Source: an uncultured Lachnobacterium sp. | GTDB taxonomy: Bacteria; Bacillota; Clostridia; Lachnospirales; Lachnospiraceae | Direction: 5' to 3' | DNA length: 7,596 nucleotides | Assembly (NCBI GenBank): GCA_900552085.1 | Contig: URYB01000121.1 | Location: 1 to 7,596, forward strand | Shown here: positions 5,960 through 7,596 of the stretch, in pieces | Layout of the letters: every line of letters starts with the position of its first letter | How positions within the stretch are numbered: the stretch's first letter is position 1 | Notes under the pieces: generated by a model | What the model saw: only the letters and a program-made list of their open reading frames with translations | Told to the model about the DNA's origin: nothing | The model's database searches: none | Translations under genes and position numbers: made by a program

Positions 5960-7093
5960 ATGAAACAAAGCACCAAATACCTGAAAATACTTTGCAACAT
6001 GATAGCGGCTATTTTGATTCTTGTGTTCGTGATCTGTATCGTGCCACGTCTGATCAGCTACTTTATGCCGTTTGTGGTTGGCTTTTTACTGGCATTGATT
6101 GCAAATCCGGTCGTGAAATTTTTGGAAAAGAAAATAAAAATCAAACGTAAATATGGAACTGTCATTATGATCGTAGGTGTTATTGCGGTGATCGTACTGA
6201 TCTGTTATGGAAGCATTTCGCTTCTGGCAACGGGTTTGCGTGGATTTATGGATTATCTTCCGACCATGTATTCCAACGCGGGAACAGAACTTACGGAGGC
6301 CGGCACGCAGTTGCAGAGCATTCTTGATAAAATTCCGTTTATCAAGGGCTTTGATGTTGACAGCCTTGGAAATTCACTGCATAATATTGTACAAGAATTT
6401 CTATCAGGTTCCGGTGGAAGTAGTGTTTCTGCCATCGGCGATGTGGCAAAAAGCATACCGGATATCTTAGTTGGTGTCGTTGTAGGATTGCTTGCTACAT
6501 ACTTTTTTATTGCGGATAACGAGAAACTTCTGCATCTGGCAAGCAGCCATGTGTCAGACGAATTTCGTGAAAAAACAACGCATGTATATCGCCAGCTCGT
6601 ACAGGTAGTTGGTGGATATTTTAAGGCACAGTTTAAGATCATGGGTGTGATCTATGTGATCATTTTCATTGGTCTTTTGATTTTGCGCGTGCGTTATGCG
6701 TGGCTGATTGCATTTGGAATCGCATTTTTAGATATGCTTCCGGTATTTGGAACAGGTACGGTATTGTGCCCGTGGGCAGTGGTCAAGTTCTTTTCCGGAA
6801 ATTATATGATTGCCATTGGCATGCTGATTCTGTATGTGATTTCACTTGTTGTACACCAGCTCGTACAGCCGAAACTGATAGGAGATTCTGTTGGAATGGA
6901 TCCGTTTGCAACACTTTTCTTTATGTACATCGGCTATCAATGTGCGGGAGTGCTTGGAATGATTATTGCGATTCCACTCGGCATGATTCTGATCAACCTG
7001 TACAAAGCCGGAGCATTTGACACGTATACATGGTGTATTAAAGAAGTGGTGCATGATTTTAATTCTTTCCGCAAAATTGATAAAAATAGATAA
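5960..7093 (+). CDS. AI-2E family transporter (YtvI-like membrane protein)
   Basis: The 377-residue integral membrane protein belongs to the AI-2E/PerM family (formerly UPF0118). Members export autoinducer-2 (E. coli TqsA), act as Na+/H+ antiporters, or are sporulation-associated (Bacillus YtvI). The substrate here cannot be read from sequence. Hydrophobic segments lie at about residues 11-28, 32-50, 66-92, 166-185, 228-243, 246-279, 281-300 and 315-347. A soluble, presumably extracytoplasmic stretch covers 95-165. Family signatures include ALIANPVVKFLEK at 45-57, AFLDMLPVFGTG at 255-266, HQLVQPKLIGDS at 299-310 and the IPLGMILINLYKAGAFD tail at 338-354. Length is normal. ATG 5960 follows GGAAGG (5945-5950) with 9 bases between. 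The gene is separated from hsdS by 287 bases with a terminator and its own promoter candidate, so it is a separate unit, probably transcribed with tcdA downstream. The YtvI-like label fits a spore-forming lineage but is tentative. Confidence 0.92.
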   Translation: MKQSTKYLKILCNMIAAILILVFVICIVPRLISYFMPFVVGFLLALIANPVVKFLEKKIKIKRKYGTVIMIVGVIAVIVLICYGSISLLATGLRGFMDYLPTMYSNAGTELTEAGTQLQSILDKIPFIKGFDVDSLGNSLHNIVQEFLSGSGGSSVSAIGDVAKSIPDILVGVVVGLLATYFFIADNEKLLHLASSHVSDEFREKTTHVYRQLVQVVGGYFKAQFKIMGVIYVIIFIGLLILRVRYAWLIAFGIAFLDMLPVFGTGTVLCPWAVVKFFSGNYMIAIGMLILYVISLVVHQLVQPKLIGDSVGMDPFATLFFMYIGYQCAGVLGMIIAIPLGMILINLYKAGAFDTYTWCIKEVVHDFNSFRKIDKNR

Positions 7094-7106
7094 AAGGAAA
7101 TAAAAA

Positions 7107-7596
7107 ATGTTAACACAGTTTTCAAGAACAGAATTATTGCTTGGCAAGGAAGCCATGGAGAAGCTGAAGAATTCTCGTGTCGCTGTATTTGGCATCGGAG
7201 GTGTGGGCGGTTTTGTATGCGAGGCGCTGGTACGAAGCGGTGTCGGAGCATTTGATTTGATTGATGATGACAAGGTCTGCCTGACCAATCTGAACCGTCA
7301 GATTATTGCTACGAGAAAAACCGTTGGCAAATACAAGACGGATGTGATGAAGGAGCGGATTTTAGATATCAATCCGGATGCAGATGTTCGCATTCATCAG
7401 TGTTTTTTCCTTCCGGAGAATGCGGATGATTTCCCATTTGAGAAATATGATTATATTGTAGATGCGGTAGACACAGTGACGGCAAAGATTGCGCTGGTCA
7501 TGAAAGCCAAAGAGCTGGATGTGCCGATCATCAGCAGCATGGGAGCCGGAAACAAGCTGGATGGAAGCCAGTTTAAGGTGGCAGACATTTATAAGA
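7107..7596 (+). CDS. tcdA: tRNA threonylcarbamoyladenosine dehydratase (TcdA, E1-like ThiF family), 3' end cut by window edge
   Basis: This is an ATP-using E1-like enzyme. In the known family it cyclises the t6A37 base of ANN-decoding tRNAs to ct6A, activating its carboxylate by adenylation, in the cytoplasm. The 163 visible residues show the nucleotide-binding loop GIGGVG at 29-34, the DDDKV segment at 53-57, NLNRQ at 61-65 with the conserved arginine, DAVDTVTAK further on, and SSMGAGNKLD near the cut edge. The last is characteristic of TcdA rather than MoeB or ThiF. ATG 7107 follows AAAAGGA (7092-7098) with 8 bases between and lies 13 bases after the membrane protein's stop, so the two genes are probably co-transcribed. 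The catalytic cysteine region and the C-terminus fall outside the window. A generic HesA/MoeB/ThiF protein is the main alternative, less likely given the signatures. Confidence 0.93.
   Translation, partial: MLTQFSRTELLLGKEAMEKLKNSRVAVFGIGGVGGFVCEALVRSGVGAFDLIDDDKVCLTNLNRQIIATRKTVGKYKTDVMKERILDINPDADVRIHQCFFLPENADDFPFEKYDYIVDAVDTVTAKIALVMKAKELDVPIISSMGAGNKLDGSQFKVADIYK

Noticed and set aside
5920..6150. 76-residue plus-strand open frame overlapping the start of the AI-2E-family gene
   Set aside because: It is out of frame with a clear family member, has no ribosome binding site at its start, and no recognisable features.
6842..7288. 148-residue open frame on the minus strand across the membrane protein-tcdA junction
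   Set aside because: It runs antisense to two well-supported genes and shows no family features.

Overview
The window looks like chromosomal DNA from a low-to-moderate G+C Clostridia-type Firmicute, most probably a Lachnospiraceae gut commensal. The basis is the style of the proteins, strong AGAGG/AGGA-type ribosome binding sites, all genes on one strand with tight spacing, and housekeeping genes (an AI-2E/YtvI-like membrane protein and a TcdA-type E1-like enzyme) typical of that group. Genus-level placement is inference.

Region 1 (1-5672) is a type I restriction-modification operon, read left to right and cut at its 5' end: hsdR (helicase/translocase part only; the nuclease end lies outside), hsdM, an unnamed 226-228 aa gene, then hsdS. 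Gaps are 2, 10 (or 16) and 4 bases, so the four genes are almost certainly co-transcribed and probably translationally coupled. HsdR, HsdM and HsdS together would form the restriction/methylation complex: HsdS reads a bipartite DNA site, HsdM methylates adenine, and HsdR translocates and cuts unmodified DNA. Proportions resemble the type IC (EcoR124I-like) family.

The unusual element is the extra gene at 3746-4432, wedged between hsdM and hsdS. Its C-terminal half resembles the nucleoside 2-deoxyribosyltransferase/TIR-like fold, with VADLT and YYEAGYAKALGK signatures. Its N-terminal half is a domain I cannot name. The placement recalls PrrC, the anticodon nuclease encoded inside a type IC hsd locus, so the gene may be a second-line, nucleotide- or NAD-directed defence effector. 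That role is inference.

Region 2 (5673-5959) is an A+T-rich intergenic stretch. It holds a likely hsd-operon terminator, an orphan ribosome-binding site with a minimal ORF, two inverted repeats, and a possible extended -10 promoter for the next gene.

Region 3 (5960-7596) holds an AI-2E family (YtvI-like) membrane protein followed 13 bases later by the 5' part of tcdA, cut by the window's right edge. These look like ordinary chromosomal genes and mark the downstream boundary of the defence operon. No RNA gene, CRISPR array, transposase or integrase was seen.
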